Notes: generated from the letters alone by a model not told the origin. A stretch of DNA of 64,000 nucleotides from Canna indica (GCA_034359265.1 CP136890.1:27446501-27510500), one strand, 5' to 3'. Numbered from the stretch's first letter, positions 44,851 to 57,927 are shown. Numbers and translations are program-made.

Positions 44851-46935
44851 ATGGAGACACGATCGCAAGTTGTGGCGGAATCGCTCAAGCAATTGCAAGA
44901 GAGCAGTCTCCGCCATGATCAGCTACTGGGATCGTTGCATGCCAACCTCGAAGCCCAGCAACAATCCTTGGAGCTTCATCGACAATCTATGGAGACGCAA
45001 CAGAAACTACTCCAAAATGTAACTTCTCAAATCGCTATTCTAAATTCTTAGATTGTTCAATTTTCAAAGGGACAAATGGAGGTAGCAGGAATGCCAGAAG
45101 GTCCTTCCATAGGAAGAGGTCGATCATTCGTTAAGAGGGAACCTGGGGAAGATGATGAGTTTCCCTTCCATCCCAAACCTCCCCAGGTTGAGCATCCCAT
45201 CTTTAATGGCAGTGACGCCGAGGACTGGATAGCTTCGGCGGAAGACTTCTTTGAATTTTACTCTACGAAGGATCAACACCACGTCACTATGGCATCCTTC
45301 CGCATGGAAGGGGTTGCGAAGAAATGGTTTAGAAGGATGCAAAGGCGGAAGCAACTGGCCGGCTGGAACCACCTAGTCGAGGCCATCCGAAGGAGATTTG
45401 AACCCACTGATTTGGAACCGTTGGAAGAGCAGCTCACTAAACTTACCCAGGTTACCATTGTCGAAGATTATGAGAGCCGATTTGAGGATCTCACACTACG
45501 CACCACTCATCTGTCGGAGACATTCTTGATTAATTGTTTCATATTCGGACTGAGGCCAGATATTAAGACGGAGGTGTTACTGCGACAGCCATCAATAATG
45601 CATGAAGCATTGGTTCAGGCCAAGAGACATGAAGCAAAGCTAGCAGCCACTCGACGGTGGTCGGGGCCAAGCATTACTCGGTGTAGTCCTCTTCTTTTGC
45701 CAACATCGATCAAAAACGGAGGTTCTGTCGTGCCATCCAATTCATTCAGCAAAACAGGAAGCGGACCACCAATGAATCTGTGACCTTCATACTCGTCCAC
45801 AGTACCTGTTAATCATCCTCGACGACTCACCTCGGTTGAGGCACAGAAGCGAAGAGAACAAGGCCTCTGCTATTATTGTGAAGAGAAGTTCACATGGGGC
45901 CATAAGTGTAAATCACCTCAATTATTCATGATGGATGATGGCCAGTATTTTGAAGTAGGAGATGATAACAAGATGGAAACAATGAAACCAATTACTGAGG
46001 AGCCTGAGGGTGAATCAACGGAGCAATCGCTAATCTCCTTCAATGCTCTTTCAGGCTGCTTCCTTCATATGACCCTGAGGTTTAAAGGAACAGTAGACGG
46101 GCGACCATTGCAGGTATTACTCGACGGAGGGAGTACACACAATTTTATTCAAACCAGAGTCGCTAAGCATCTCGGTCTGCACATTGAATCAGCTCTCCAT
46201 TTTGGGGTGATGGTCGGAAATGGTGCTCGGGTTGCCAGTGAAGGAGTGGTGAAACAAGACACCACCACCGTGGCTGATTACTATGTACTACCCATTAAAG
46301 GCTCTGATTTGGTCCTTGGGGTAGCCTGGATGGCTACATTGGGTCCTGTGGTCATGGATTATGCAAGACTAAGGTTTAAAGGAACAGTAGACGGGCGACC
46401 ACTGCAAGTATTACTCGACGGACGGAGTACACACAATTTTATTCAAACCAAAGTCGCTAAGCATCTCGGCCTGCACATTGAATCAGCTCCCCATTTTGGG
46501 GTGATGGTCAGAAATGGTGCTCGGGTTGCCAATGAAGGAGTAACAATTCAAGACACCACCATCGTGGTTAATTACTATGTACTATCCATTAAAGGCTCTG
46601 ATTTGGTCCTTGGGGTAGCCTGGATGGCTACATTGGGTCCTGTGGTCATGGATTATGCAAGACTCATTTTTGAATTCCAATATAAAGGACATACCCATGT
46701 ATGGCGGGGAAAATCACTAGCGCAAACTGAACAAATTCAGTGTACCACCTTGAAAAGGCTATGTAATACTCGTGCAGTGGCTGAGTTATATCAGTTAGAG
46801 CTGATACCTTCACTCGAACCTGTGGGAATAAGTGAATCTGAAGGCTTGCAGACTATGCTTGACAAGTTTGTTGATGTGTTCTCTAAACCTCCAGGCCTAC
46901 CGCCATCGAGAGGAACTGATCACCAAATACACTGA
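44851..46935 (+). pseudogene. Ty3/gypsy gag-protease with nonsense mutations
   Basis: One reading frame starting at 44851 (METRSQVVAESLKQLQ, a coiled coil). It continues through the gag core (HPIFNGSDAEDWIASAEDFF, FRMEGVAKKWF, FIFGLRPDIK), a zinc knuckle (CYYCEEKFTWGHKC, about 45871-45912) and the aspartic protease (LLDGGSTHNFI). It is broken by in-frame stops TAG at 45049-45051 and TGA at 45781-45783. It ends at 46935, just after the segment leading into reverse transcriptase (LPPSRGTDHQIH). Both stops could come from C-to-T changes. The protease domain is present twice in tandem. Confidence 0.88.
46078..46665 (+). repeat. tandem duplication of the gypsy protease domain
   Basis: Two 294-bp units (46078-46371 and 46372-46665), each 98 codons and in frame. 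Unit 1 has the active-site motif LLDGGSTHNF, unit 2 LLDGRSTHNF, so Gly after the catalytic Asp-Gly is Arg in the second. Other differences are scattered (for example VGN/VRN and ASEGVVKQDT/ANEGVTIQDT). Confidence 0.93.
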
Positions 46936-47003
46936 TGCTAGGCCAAGCTCCAATTAATGTCAAACCTTATCGCTATCCTCATTTCCAGAAGGAGGAGATT
47001 GAG

Positions 47004-47711
47004 TGTTAGGCAGTGGCAGACGTAGAAATTTCAATGAGGGGGGCCCAATTTAGGATATAAAAATTTAATAAATATTATTTTAACTATTCGTTTTCAAATT
47101 TTTTAATTAAAATCACAACTAATAATAGTACAAATTTCTTTTTCTATTTTTATATATTTAAAATATTGCTAAAATATTTAAATTAAAAATAATTATATCT
47201 CTTGTGAAAATTCTTTCATCTAAATTATCCAAAGCAAGCTCTACTATGACGTGATCATCGTCGTACTCATCTCAAGTGCCAACTTTATGAAACTATACGA
47301 AGAAAATTAAAAAATTAGTAAGAGATTAACAAAATTACAAATACATAAAGAAAAATAATTGTTTTGCATTAATAGTACTTAATATTACGTTAAAAGTAAA
47401 AACTAACTTGACACCATGAAGATATATTATATAATTAATATAGATGTATTTTAGATTTGGATTCTCAATTAAATAAATTTCACAATCATGGATGAAATAT
47501 AACATAATTTTTATTCATTTTCTTGGATGTTTGATAAGAAAATTAATTATTCAATCATATATTGAATAACTCATACGCAAAAGTTCATGATAATATGATA
47601 AGATAAATATTATGGTAATATAATATTTTATTATGATGATAATTCATATTATCATAAGATAAATATTATGGTAATATAATATTTTCTCTTTTGACATATT
47701 TGGTCAACATA
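47004..47711. other. AT-rich sequence between gypsy and CACTA copy B
   Basis: Starts with CAGTGGCAGACGTAGAAATT and a GGGGGGCCCAATTTAGG run, resembling the frequently seen CAGTGGCGGA end of plant hAT-like elements. No matching opposite end was found. The rest holds a duplicated phrase ATAAATATTATGGTAATATA (47605 and 47662). No gene. Confidence 0.4.
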
Positions 47712-48609
47712 CACTACTAGAAATATGTTCTTCAGCAACGGCTATCAGCAAAAGCGTTCGTACGGCCGCTCAAGCCGTTGCAAATGTGTTTTATCTGCAA
47801 CAGCTTTGTTACGGTCGCTCGAGCCGTTGCAGATATATAATCACATCAGCAACGGCTTAGTTACGGCTACGGGATCCATCACTCTTGAGCCGATCGCGCG
47901 CTCGCGGCGCGAAAATAAAATACTTATCAGCAACGGCGTGCTAACGGACGAGTGAGCCGTAACTGATGATGTTACTTATCAGCAACGGCTTTCTAACGGA
48001 CAAGTGAGCCGTCGCTGATGATTACTTATCAGCAATGATTTTCTAACAGCTGGGTGAGTCGTTGCTTATAAGTTTATATAGGTCGAGCGATCGCGCCTGC
48101 CTCCTTTCTTCTTCTTCCTCTTCCTACTACTGCCGCCGATCTCGCCGTCGTCGCTCGCCGTCCTCGACCGCCGAAGTCCCTCACCGTGGCCGCCCACCGT
48201 CGTCGCTTGCTCTAGGTAAGTCGTGCAAAAATTCCCCTCTCCATTTAGTGTAAAACTGGCTGAAACCCTAAATATAGGGTTTTGGTCGACGGTGCTTCGG
48301 TCGGCGGCCTGATCATTGTTGTCCAGTGTCCGACATTTGTCGGAGTCCATCGGACTCCGGTGCCGGAAATGCAAGAATGATGATTTTTTAATTTTTTAAT
48401 TTTTAATTAATTGTTTAGATTAATTATTTAATTAATTGTTTAATTTGTTAGATTAATTTTTAGGGTTTAGATTAATTGTTATGATTTAGATTAATTTAGT
48501 TAGAATAATATTATGTTTTAATTTAATAATGGTAGGTTAATTATTTAAATTAGTTAAAATGTTGTAGATTAATATTAATTAATTAGTTAAAATATTAATT
48601 AGTCTGGAG

Positions 48610-48755
48610 TAGTCCTCAGTGGACTCGTGCCGGAATCGTCCACTTCGGACTTGTGCCGGAATCGTCTACTTCGAACTCGCGCCGGAATCGTCCATTTCGG
48701 ACTCACGCCGGAATCGTCCAATTTGGACTCGTGTCGGAATTGTCCACTATGGACT
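48610..48755 (+). repeat. 26-bp minisatellite in copy B leader
   Basis: About five units like GGACTCGTGCCGGAATCGTC, several with C-to-T or G-to-A changes relative to copy A. Confidence 0.8.
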
Positions 48756-49380
48756 CAAACTGACTCGAAACATTTAGAAAATTATCATCCATCCGACGAG
48801 TTGATATGTTTCATGTACACATCGACGAGTCTGATTTGATTTAGCAAAACCTTAGATCCGTTCGGAGGTTGTATATTCGTGTAAAAGAAGTAGATGATCT
48901 TTTATACGACGTATAACCCTTGAATTGTCCCTGATTGGACAATTTGGGAATATAGTTATTTGTATTGCACTTTCCTTTTTCTTTTAACCGTTAACTTATT
49001 CTAAATTTCGGCAGCATCTCTCTTGTTCTCCGATACGCGCCCAGATGATATGTGTATTCGGAGAACTGTAGGGAGATACTGCCAAAATTTAGAATGAAGT
49101 TAGCGGTTAAAAGAAATACTTAGGGGGAGTTTGGTTACCCGCAAGTGTAAATGCTGCAAAATCTATTTGCATGCAAAAGCAAATGCCCGCAAATAGATTT
49201 TGCAGCCTACCGTTTGGTTGCCCGCAAGTAGAGTTGCAACTTCTATTTGCAAGCATTTGGTTGGCCGCAAATGGAAGTTGTAATTACACTTGCAACTTGC
49301 AACGTGCAACTTGCATCTTACGAAATTTTTCGGGTCGGGTCGGGCACAAATTTTCTCAAGTCGGGCTGAGCCGGGCCTAG

Positions 49381-49854
49381 GGGTGTAATCGAGCCGAGCC
49401 GAGCCGAGCTTCTCACTGCTCGAGCTCGGCTCATTTGGAAAATAACGAGCTTGAGCTCGGCTCGAGCTCGATCGAGCTTTGGTCCGTCAGCTCAAGCTCG
49501 GCTCGAGCTACATTCAAGCTACTCGAGCTCGGCTCGGCTCGACTCGGGAAAAAAAATTGAGTCGCACGAGCCGAGCTCGTTCGCGAGCTCAATCGAGCCA
49601 GAGCTCGTTCGCGAGCTCGATCGAGTTCGAGCTCGACTATATATAATATATAACATATATATTATATAATATATATATATATATTATATAATATATATAT
49701 TAGGCTCGATTAGGCTCGCGAGCCGCTCGAGCCGAGTATAGGTTAGCTCGAACTCGGCTCGGCTCGGCTCGAGCTCGATAAGTTCGAGTCGAGTTCAAGT
49801 TTTTACCGAATCGATCTCGAGTAGCTCGCGAGCGGCTTGGCTCATTTACACCCC
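49381..49854. mobile_element. MITE nested inside the Harbinger-like element
   Basis: The ends GGGTGTAATCGAGCC and, on the opposite strand, GGGGTGTAAATGAGCC are flanked by TAG at 49378-49380 and 49855-49857. The interior is built of GAGCTCG/CGAGCC words with a TA-rich core (49635-49705). It interrupts the GGGCCGGG array of its host, giving a third nesting level. Confidence 0.75.
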
Positions 49855-50990
49855 TAGCCGGGCCGGGACGGGACGGGCCAAGCATGCACGAATTTATCCG
49901 GGTCGGGTACAAACTTTTTCGGGCAGGGCCGGGCACGAACTTTTCGGGTCGGGTCATGCATAAATCTTTTTGGGCCGGGCCGGACACGAATTTTTTTGAG
50001 TCGGCCCGAGCCGGACCAGGACAGGTTGGGCAGTGCACAAATTTTTTCGGGCAAGGCTGGGCCGAACACAATTTTTTTTTCGGGCTGGGCACGAATTTTT
50101 TTTCTGGTCAGGCCGGGCCGGGGATGAAATTTTTTGAGCTGGGCCGGGAAACAAATTTTTTCAGGCCGGGCCGAGCACAAAATTTTTTTGGCCGGGAACG
50201 AATTTTCTCATGCGGGGTCGGGCATAAATTTTTTGGGCCGAGCCGAGTCAAGATGGGCAGTGCACGAATTTTTTCGGGCAAGGTTGGGCCTGATGCGAAT
50301 ATTTCAGACTGGGCATGAAATTTTTCGGGTCGGGTCGGGACACGAATTTTTTTGGGCAGGGCTGACCACGAATTTTTTCGGGCAGGGCCAGACAAGAATT
50401 TTTTCGGTCCAGACCGGGCACGAATTTTTTTGGGGCGGGCCGAGCACAAAATATTTTGGGCCGGGTTGGGCACGAATTTTTTGGGGTTGGGCCGTGCACG
50501 AATAATTTTGGGTCGGGCAAGGCACGAATTTTTTCGGGTCGGCATGAGTCGGGCAGTGCATAAATTTTTTCGGGCAGGGCTGGGTTGGGCACGAATTTTT
50601 TTGGGTCGGGTATGAATTTTTTCGGGCCGGGCCGAGGTACGATTTTTTTTTGGGCAGGGTCGGGCCGACAGTGAATTTTTTCGAGCCAGGCTGAGCACGA
50701 ATTTTTTCGGGCCTGGCCGAGCACAAATTTTTTCGGGCTAGGCCAGGCACGAAATTTTTGAGTCGAGCTGGGCACGAAATTTTTCAGGCCGGGTTGGGCA
50801 CAAATTTTTTCGGATCGAGCCGGGCTGGGATGGGCCGTGTAGTGCACGAATTTTTTGGGTCGGGTCGGACACAAATTTTTTCGGGGCGGGACAGACATGA
50901 ATTTTTTCGGGCTAGGCTGGACACGAACTTTTTTGGACCGGGTCGGGCATAAATTTTTTGGGTCGAGCCTGGGACTTTTTCGGGCCAGGC
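49855..50990 (+). repeat. degenerate GGGCCGGGCACGAATTTTTTC tandem array
   Basis: About 1.1 kb of imperfect repeats alternating a GGGCCGGGC-type block with CACGAATTTTTT, period roughly 20-45 bp. A short outlying part is at 49328-49376. The array creates long Lys/Pro/Arg-rich open frames on both strands (up to about 216 codons), which are not genes. Confidence 0.88.
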
Positions 50991-51502
50991 TAAAAACTTA
51001 GGCCCGACACGATTTGTTTGACAAATTAATAATTTTTAATTTTTGTATAATACTGAAAATATATTAAAAAAACTATCAAATGACATCAGATGTAAAATCT
51101 GACACTACCATCAGGTTTAGCACGCAAAAACCTACAACTTTGATATTTATCTCGCCTTCATCCAACGACTCTACGTCGCCAAAATTAATTATTTTTCAAT
51201 ACTTAAATTATTGCATTTGCAGCCCGCAATCTTGTATTGCGGGCTTTTTGGGCTGCAATTCCACTTGCATCCCCGCAAATGATATTTGAAATACAAGTTG
51301 CAACTAGTAAATGCTGCAAAATGATTTTGCAGCCAACCAAACAAATTTGTTATCTAAATGCTGCAACTAGAGTTGCAGCATTTGTACTTGCGGGCAACCA
51401 AACGCCCCCTTAGTGTTATATGAATAACATAAATCCCGAATAGAATAGGACCATCTCACCTAAAGGCATTAATCGAAGAAATTGTCATTGATTGACAGAA
51501 TC

Positions 51503-54500
51503 ATGCCGGCTGATCGAAGTTGGATGTACCGACGTCTTGATCGTGGAGCTTTAACGAATGAGTTACGATTAGGCGTAACTTACTTCCTAAATTTTGCCTA
51601 TTCGAATCAAAAATTCGTTAGCGTCGATGATAAAATCCGATGTCCGTGTCGTATTTGCTTGAATGGACGATTTTTGGATCGGAAAACTGTCACTCTGCAT
51701 CTATATAGCAAAGGATTTACACCAAGATATTTTCTATGGACTTGTCACGGGGAGTCACATGAAGTCGGGACGTCGAGCAATCATGTCATTCAGACACATG
51801 ATAAATCTTCCTCTGCTAGTGTTTCTTCATCCAGTCAATCTAATCCCTATAGAACTATAATACTTGATAGTCTTGGGGGTCAATTCCACCTGAATGATAA
51901 TGTCAATCGGCCAGTTATTGAGACGTCAGTGCCACCATATACTACAAGTGTTGATATCACAGAAGTACAAACTGCGGTAGAGATTGAATTGCCGAATAAA
52001 GAAGCTGCAGAATTTTATGAGATGTTGAAAGCTGCCATGAACCTTTGTATGAGAATTATCCTAAATATACTAGGTTTTTGGCAATGACGCAGCTCCTAAA
52101 CATCAAGGCCGATTGTAATATCAGCGAGATTGCGTATGATCAGATTATAGGATTGATTAATGGAATGTTGTCTACTGATAATAAGTTAGAGCCAACTTTT
52201 TATAAGACTAAAAAGTTGATGAGAAAATTAGGGCTTGGGTACGAAAAAATACACGCGTGCCAAAATAACTGCATTTTATATTATAAAGAAAATGTGCAGT
52301 TGGATAAATGTCATGTATGTCAACATCCTCGTTACAAGGAGAAGAAATCGGTCTGATAGAAAAATATCTCGTTTAAGGTGCTTCGGTATTTCCAACTAAC
52401 ACTGAGGCTTCAAAGATTATTCATGTCGGAAAAGACGGCCCCCTACATGAGTTGGCATGCAAGAAGTCGTGATGATACAGTAATGACTCATCCATCCGAC
52501 AGTGAAGCATGAAAAGATTTGGATACATGTTATCCTTCATTTGCTAGGGATACTAGAAATATCATATTGGGATTGTGCACAAATGGTTTTAATTCGTTTG
52601 GACATTCTGTAACTCCTTATTCAGTTTGGCCAGTGCTGCTGACAGTTTGTAATTTGCCACCGTCAATGTGTATGAAAGATGAATTCATTTATCTTTCGAT
52701 GATTATTCCGGGTCCTAAGGGTCCGCGAAAAGAAATTGACTTGTTTTTCAGACCCTTGATAGATGAATTGAAAACATTATGGATTGAGGGAGTTGTCACT
52801 TATGATTGTCATCGAAAGCAAAACTTCAATTTAAAGACCGCGGTCTTGTGGACAATCAATGATTTTCAAGCGTACGGTATGTTGTCAGGTTGGAGCACTC
52901 ACGGCCGACTCTCTTGTCTGTATTGTATGGAACACTCTAAACCAATCAGTCTTCAGAACAGACGAAAAATCTCATTCTTTGATTGTCATCGTCGATTCCT
53001 ACCAACTAACCATCAGTATCGAAGGAATCGTAATAAATTTACTAAGGGCAGAGTCGAAAGAGATGAGCCACCACCGATGTTGTCTGGTGAACAAATGTTA
53101 GCACGTGTTTCAGTACTTTAAGAGATAGTATTTGGTCGGAATGAAAGAGTGTCAGGCTTTGGTCAAACACATAACTGGGTGAAAAAAAAGTATCTTTTGG
53201 GAATTGCCCTATTGGAGTTCATTACTAATTCGACATAATTTGGATGTCATGCACATTGGAAAAAATATGTTTGATAATATTTTCAACACTTTAATGGATG
53301 TTTCCGAAAAAACTAAAGATAATGTCAAAGCCTGACATGATCTGAAAATACTTTGTAAGAGACCGGAGTTGGAGTTACAAGAGGTCAACAGACGATATCT
53401 GAAGATGTTTGGAGTTGTAAGGCCCCGAATGTGTTAAATAAACAACAGATCAAAGATGTTTGTCAATGGATAAAAGAACTTAGATTACCCGATGGATATG
53501 CTTCAAACTTATCTCGATGTGTGAACGTCAATGATTGCAAAATATCAGGGATGAAAAGCCATGATTGTCATGTATTCATGCAGAGATTGCTTCTGATCGC
53601 ATTCCGAGATCTTCTACCTGATAATATTTGGGGTACGTTGACTGAATTAAGTATGTTTTTTAAAAACATTTGTGGAAATGTCCTTCGAGTCGAAGATATG
53701 TCAACACTTGAAATTAATATTGTTGAAATTATATGCAAGTTGTAGCAGTTTTTCCCTCCTACATTTTTTGACTCGATGGAGCATCTACCGATACACTTGG
53801 CATACGAGGCACGAGTTGGTGGCCCCGTTCAATACCGGTGGATGTACTTATTTAAAAAATACATGAATCGTCTGAAGAAAATAGTAAAGAACACTGCAGT
53901 TGTTGAAGGATCAATATCTGAATCGTATATCATCCAACAAATTTCAACTTTCTGCTCATTTTACTTTGAATCGATAGTACAGACAAGATTTGATCGTCTT
54001 ACACGTAACGACGACGGGGGAGTTCGACATTCAGATGGACATTTAAATATATTTTGTCACTCTGGTCGTGCTTTTGGTTCTCGTCCATCGTGATTTCCCT
54101 ACTTGGATTCAGGCTTAGAGCAAATATCACAGAGCTGAATGTGATGAAAGAATATTAGAGTTTGTTAGTGGACCGTCGCGACTAGTGTCGTGTTATAGCA
54201 GATATTTTGTTAATGGGTATAAATTTCACACAATTGAATATGCATTTACAAAGAAGACGATGAATGCCGGGGTCTGCGTAAAAGGGACAACATATGTTGA
54301 ATGTGATATGGATTTTTATGGACTGGTGGAAGAAGTGATAGAGTTGCACTACTTCGGCTTGAAATCAGTTATTCTATTTAGATGTCATTGGTTCAATACA
54401 ACAGAAAGGGGCATGAAAGTTCATCCAAAATACAAACTTGTTGAGGTTAATTACAAATCCGAATTGGCAGCAAATGAGCCTTTTATTTTGGCATCACAAG

Positions 54501-54835
54501 CCAAACAAGTATATTACGTGAAGTATCCGGCTCGAAATAAAGATATAGCAGATTGGCGTGTAGTCTGTAAAACTAAAGGTAGAGGGAAAATTGATCCGAT
54601 AGCACGAGAAAATAAGCCGATACCTGATATGACAGATGGTTTCTATCAAGAAGATGATCTTGATCCTCCTACTGTAGATCGTATTGTTCCAATACTTGAG
54701 GATGCAGACACAATGCCAATTCAATTAGAAGTTGAATATGCTGATGATGACGATCATGAAATTGAGGAAGCTGGAGATGAAGAAGATGAAGGAGAGGAAG
54801 AATTCGAAGACTATTACTCAGATGATGAGGAATAA
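51503..54835 (+). pseudogene. TNP2-type transposase, copy B, broken
   Basis: Collinear with 39028-42507. Lesions: a one-base loss at about 52036 (AAAGCTGCCATGAACC); stops replacing Arg at about 52354, Trp at about 52512 and Arg at about 53331; an altered, stop-containing segment near 53118; a small insertion of foreign bases at about 53402-53420; a stop replacing Glu or Gln at about 53743; and a deletion of about 152 bp at 54090 with ATC microhomology. Long stretches still match copy A closely, so decay is fairly recent. Much of the damage fits C-to-T or G-to-A change. Confidence 0.9.
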
Positions 54836-54913
54836 TTGTAAAATATATCTTATATTAAATATATCTCTAATATATATATATAATAATCTAATTATATGTC
54901 TATTCGACAGATA

Positions 54914-56400
54914 TATTTGGTCGTGGTTATCGTCGCAGGAGAGCTTCGGAGTCTCCGATTGGTGAGACTCTAGCACTTACGACTGATGCTGCTGATCCTC
55001 CTCCTGCCGATGATACTGTTGAGGATAGTACATCCAGACGCAGACGGCCACGCGGGCCGAACATGTGACATCCTCCAACAGCCACAGAATCACGTAGATT
55101 CATTAGCGTGATTGGGGAGCGGTAATATATCATGAATTATGAATCATACAAATTCATTATATCATAATATAATATTAAATTTTATTTTTGTTGTGCAGGT
55201 TCGAGTAAGAAGAAGTGCCAAGGAGCATTTCTTCTACTATTCGACGATACATGCACGGGGCATGGACCACGTGGTCTCACGTGCCCAGTGAGCACGTCGA
55301 CATGCTATGGCGCGAGTTTGAGGCACGTATTAATTTTTTTATATACATGCATGATGATTAATATTGGTACTGATATTATTATTTTGCAGGCTCTCTTTAC
55401 ATGGGCCGAGGACTAGAGGCCCTTCATTTACGCTGCCTGGGAGGCTATTTCTCGAGCGAGGTACAACGGGCAGCTGGGGCAGGCTCGGTCCCACGCGATA
55501 GCCCGAGCTGGGACCACTAACATCGCGGAGACTCGGGGATACGGCCCCAATTGGATTACTCTAGATATATAGGACCAGCTCGTGGCATTATGGTCGACGG
55601 ATCGATGGCAGGAGGTTTGTAGGACTGCGGCTAGAAATCGCATATCGGGGGGAGGAGCACGTCACACTGGCGGCTCTATTGCATTTGTGGTGCACGCGAA
55701 CCGTTTGGTAAGTATACCTTACTTTTAATTATATATTTTATTTGTTACTCTGTGTATTAATTAATGTATTTATATTTGTAAATGTAGACGATAATGTTGG
55801 ATGACGGGACTGTTCAGCGACCCTCCCCGATGGATGTGTTTAAGCGGACTCATCGTCGATGATATGAGACTGGGGAGTACGTTGACAACCGCACTGTAAT
55901 CATTATGGTAAGTATATTTGTTTAAATTATTCATTATTTATTTATAATTTAAGTTTTAGGAAAAATATAAGACAAAAAATCAAATTTGAGTAGGAGACAC
56001 TACACTCAGACGGTGGTGCAGCGCGGGGGCACCCCCGAGGACTTTGACGCAGGAGCGTGGGTAGAGGCTGCAGGTGGCTGAGACCACGACCGCGTATATG
56101 GTTTTGCAGATAGTGGTTATGCGCGAGCCGTGCTAGGGGCACTTGGGGCACCAACCCCTCCGGTCTAGTTATGATCATAGTAGCAGGATAAGGACATTGG
56201 AGGAGACGATCGCGCGTCAGACTGAGATGATGGGGCATCAGAGTCAGATAATGGCGGAGATGCATGCTATGCTACACAACATGTCAGGTTATCCTTCGGC
56301 ATCATCTGATCCATCGTCCTCGAGTCAGTCCACGCCGGTTTACACCCAAGCACTCCAAACCCCGTCATATGATCCAGATCATCCTCCATTGTCATCGTGA
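54914..56400 (+). pseudogene. TnpA-like gene, copy B, broken
   Basis: Aligns with the five-exon gene of copy A. The start ATG has become ATT (ATATATTTGGTCG). Exon 1 gains a TGA near 55067 where copy A has TGG. Exon 3 has stops (for example ATATAGGACC near 55568). Exon 5 has lost about 40 bp near 56165 and more near 56290. The exon 2 donor is GC, as in copy A (GAG|GCACGT, 55323). Confidence 0.82.
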
Positions 56401-57022
56401 GATTTATTATTATTTTTATATTGACTTTGTTACTTAGGTTTAATTTATTTTGTTTGTATATTGATACTTCAATTTTGCATTTGAATAGTTTTTATACGAT
56501 TGTGGATACAAATAAACATCTATATAATTGTTTTGATGTATATTTGGATGTATTTATGATGTGTGAATGGATATATGTATGGGTGTATGGGTGTGTGAGT
56601 TATGTATCAGATAATGTATCAATGTATTAATGGAAATTTAGAATTTTAAAATTTTTTATGTTGCAGGTTTTGGTCATCAACAACGACTTTCCCACGGTCG
56701 TCCGTGGGAAAGCTGTTACTAAAAGTGTATTGTAAGCCGTTGCTGATGTTATACAGCAACGACTTAGTAACGGTCTTTCACTAACGGCTTTGTCACGGCC
56801 TCTCGGGCTGTTGCTAATAATGTTATTAGCAACGGTCCCGTGTCCGTGGCAAAGCCGTTGCTGATAATATTATTAGCAACGGCCTGAGCGGCCGTTGCTG
56901 AGCCGTTGCTAAATTATCAGCAACGCGTTTTTCTGTCACGGCTCCGTTGCAACGGGCTGGGCCATTGCAAGCCGGCTCAGCAACGGCTTCAGTCGTTGCT
57001 GATGCCTATTTTTCTAGTAGTA

Positions 57023-57927
57023 ATATATAACATTGTAATTTTATATTTTTTGACTCAACAAAAATTTATTAAAAACCTCTTGTGCACCTAAGTAACCACC
57101 TTGTAACTATCTTGCTTGTGATTTTAAGACATAATTACTCTTATCTCTATTGCTATTATTATCATTTAGTATACTTGATGATTTTTAAAATAAATTATGT
57201 AAATATCTCAATTTTTAATATATATTAACAAATAAACAAGCATGCAGTTAAGTTTGATATTATATTTTCAATATTTCATATTTAAATTGTCTGTGTAATT
57301 TTGCAACTTAACAATATGTTTAGCAAATTATTCAATGTAATACAAAGCTGATTAGTATATAATATAAGATCATGGAGGATAATACAAGGAATTATTACAT
57401 ATTTATTTTACGTACGTAGTACTAGACACGAAAGATCCAGTGGTGTTGTATTTGTTGTCACTTTGTAGCCATATAAGACGCAAAATGAGAGTTGTTGAAT
57501 AAAAATAAGGAGCCATTTACGTTTTGTGATGAACCGAAAGCATTGGATAATTTTTCAGAATTAGTATACTAAACACTGCAGTTAATGTCAAATTTTCAGC
57601 AATTTTGCAATTGATAATCTATCTACAAGAGAATTTTTACAGTAAAACTTTAGGTAAACTAAAGAAGACAAATAATAATTAATGTAAAAATAAAATATCA
57701 AATTTGGTGACCGAATAAGTTACGTTGATATATATATATATATTCAAATTGTTCAAATTGTTCTTCTCCCAACTCGGTTTCATATATAGATATATAATAT
57801 ATTCTGTCTTGACATGATAAGGTTGAGTGCATTGTACAGGCGTGGCATTTAATTATATAATAATAATTATTATTATAACTCGGTACAAAATATATTTGAC
57901 CGTGCCAAACAAATTAAATAAAAATAA
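57023..57927. other. intergenic, nothing recognised
   Basis: AT-rich with no supported genes or terminal repeats. A short palindromic TA-rich part lies at about 57725-57810. Confidence 0.45.

Larger units (their letters stand above)
37302..47003 (+). mobile_element. Ty3/gypsy element, 3'-truncated and split by CACTA copy A
   Basis: The 5' LTR (37302-37608) is followed by an 18-bp leader. Then comes the 7.2-kb CACTA insertion (37627-44828 plus its TCT duplication). The internal region resumes at 44829 with gag and protease and breaks off at the start of the reverse transcriptase (FQKEEIE-like, about 47003). No 3' LTR is present. Of 9.7 kb, only about 2.5 kb belongs to the gypsy element. Confidence 0.85.
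49123..51409. mobile_element. PIF/Harbinger-like element nested in copy B
   Basis: 2,287 bp with about 35-bp inverted ends: GGGGGAGTTTGGTTACCCGC on the left and, on the opposite strand, GGGGGCGTTTGGTTGCCCGC on the right. Both continue through CAAGT..AAATGCTGCA. The flanking TTA at 49120-49122 and 51410-51412 is the typical target triplet. Taking it out rejoins the sequence before the TNP2 start as in copy A. It has no transposase; the interior is repeats. Confidence 0.88.
47712..57022 (+). mobile_element. CACTA transposon copy B, decayed, with nested insertions
   Basis: The 5' tip is CACTACTAGAAA, the 3' tip TTTTTCTAGTAGTA (last base G changed to A), with a 3-bp ATA duplication at 47709-47711 and 57023-57025. 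Without the 2.3-kb insertion at 49123-51409 it is about 7.0 kb and collinear with copy A. Both genes are broken. It lies 0.7 kb after the truncated gypsy element. Confidence 0.93.

Noticed and set aside
47011..47060. hAT element starting CAGTGGCAGACG
   Set aside because: The end resembles a common plant hAT terminus, but no opposite terminal repeat or 8-bp duplication could be found before CACTA copy B starts, so no element is claimed.
50108..50898. Overlapping open frames of about 196 and 216 codons on the minus strand, and others on the plus strand
   Set aside because: They are Lys/Pro/Arg-rich translations of the GGGCCGGGCACGAATTTTTT array; all frames are open because the unit lacks stops. 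No domain, no start context.
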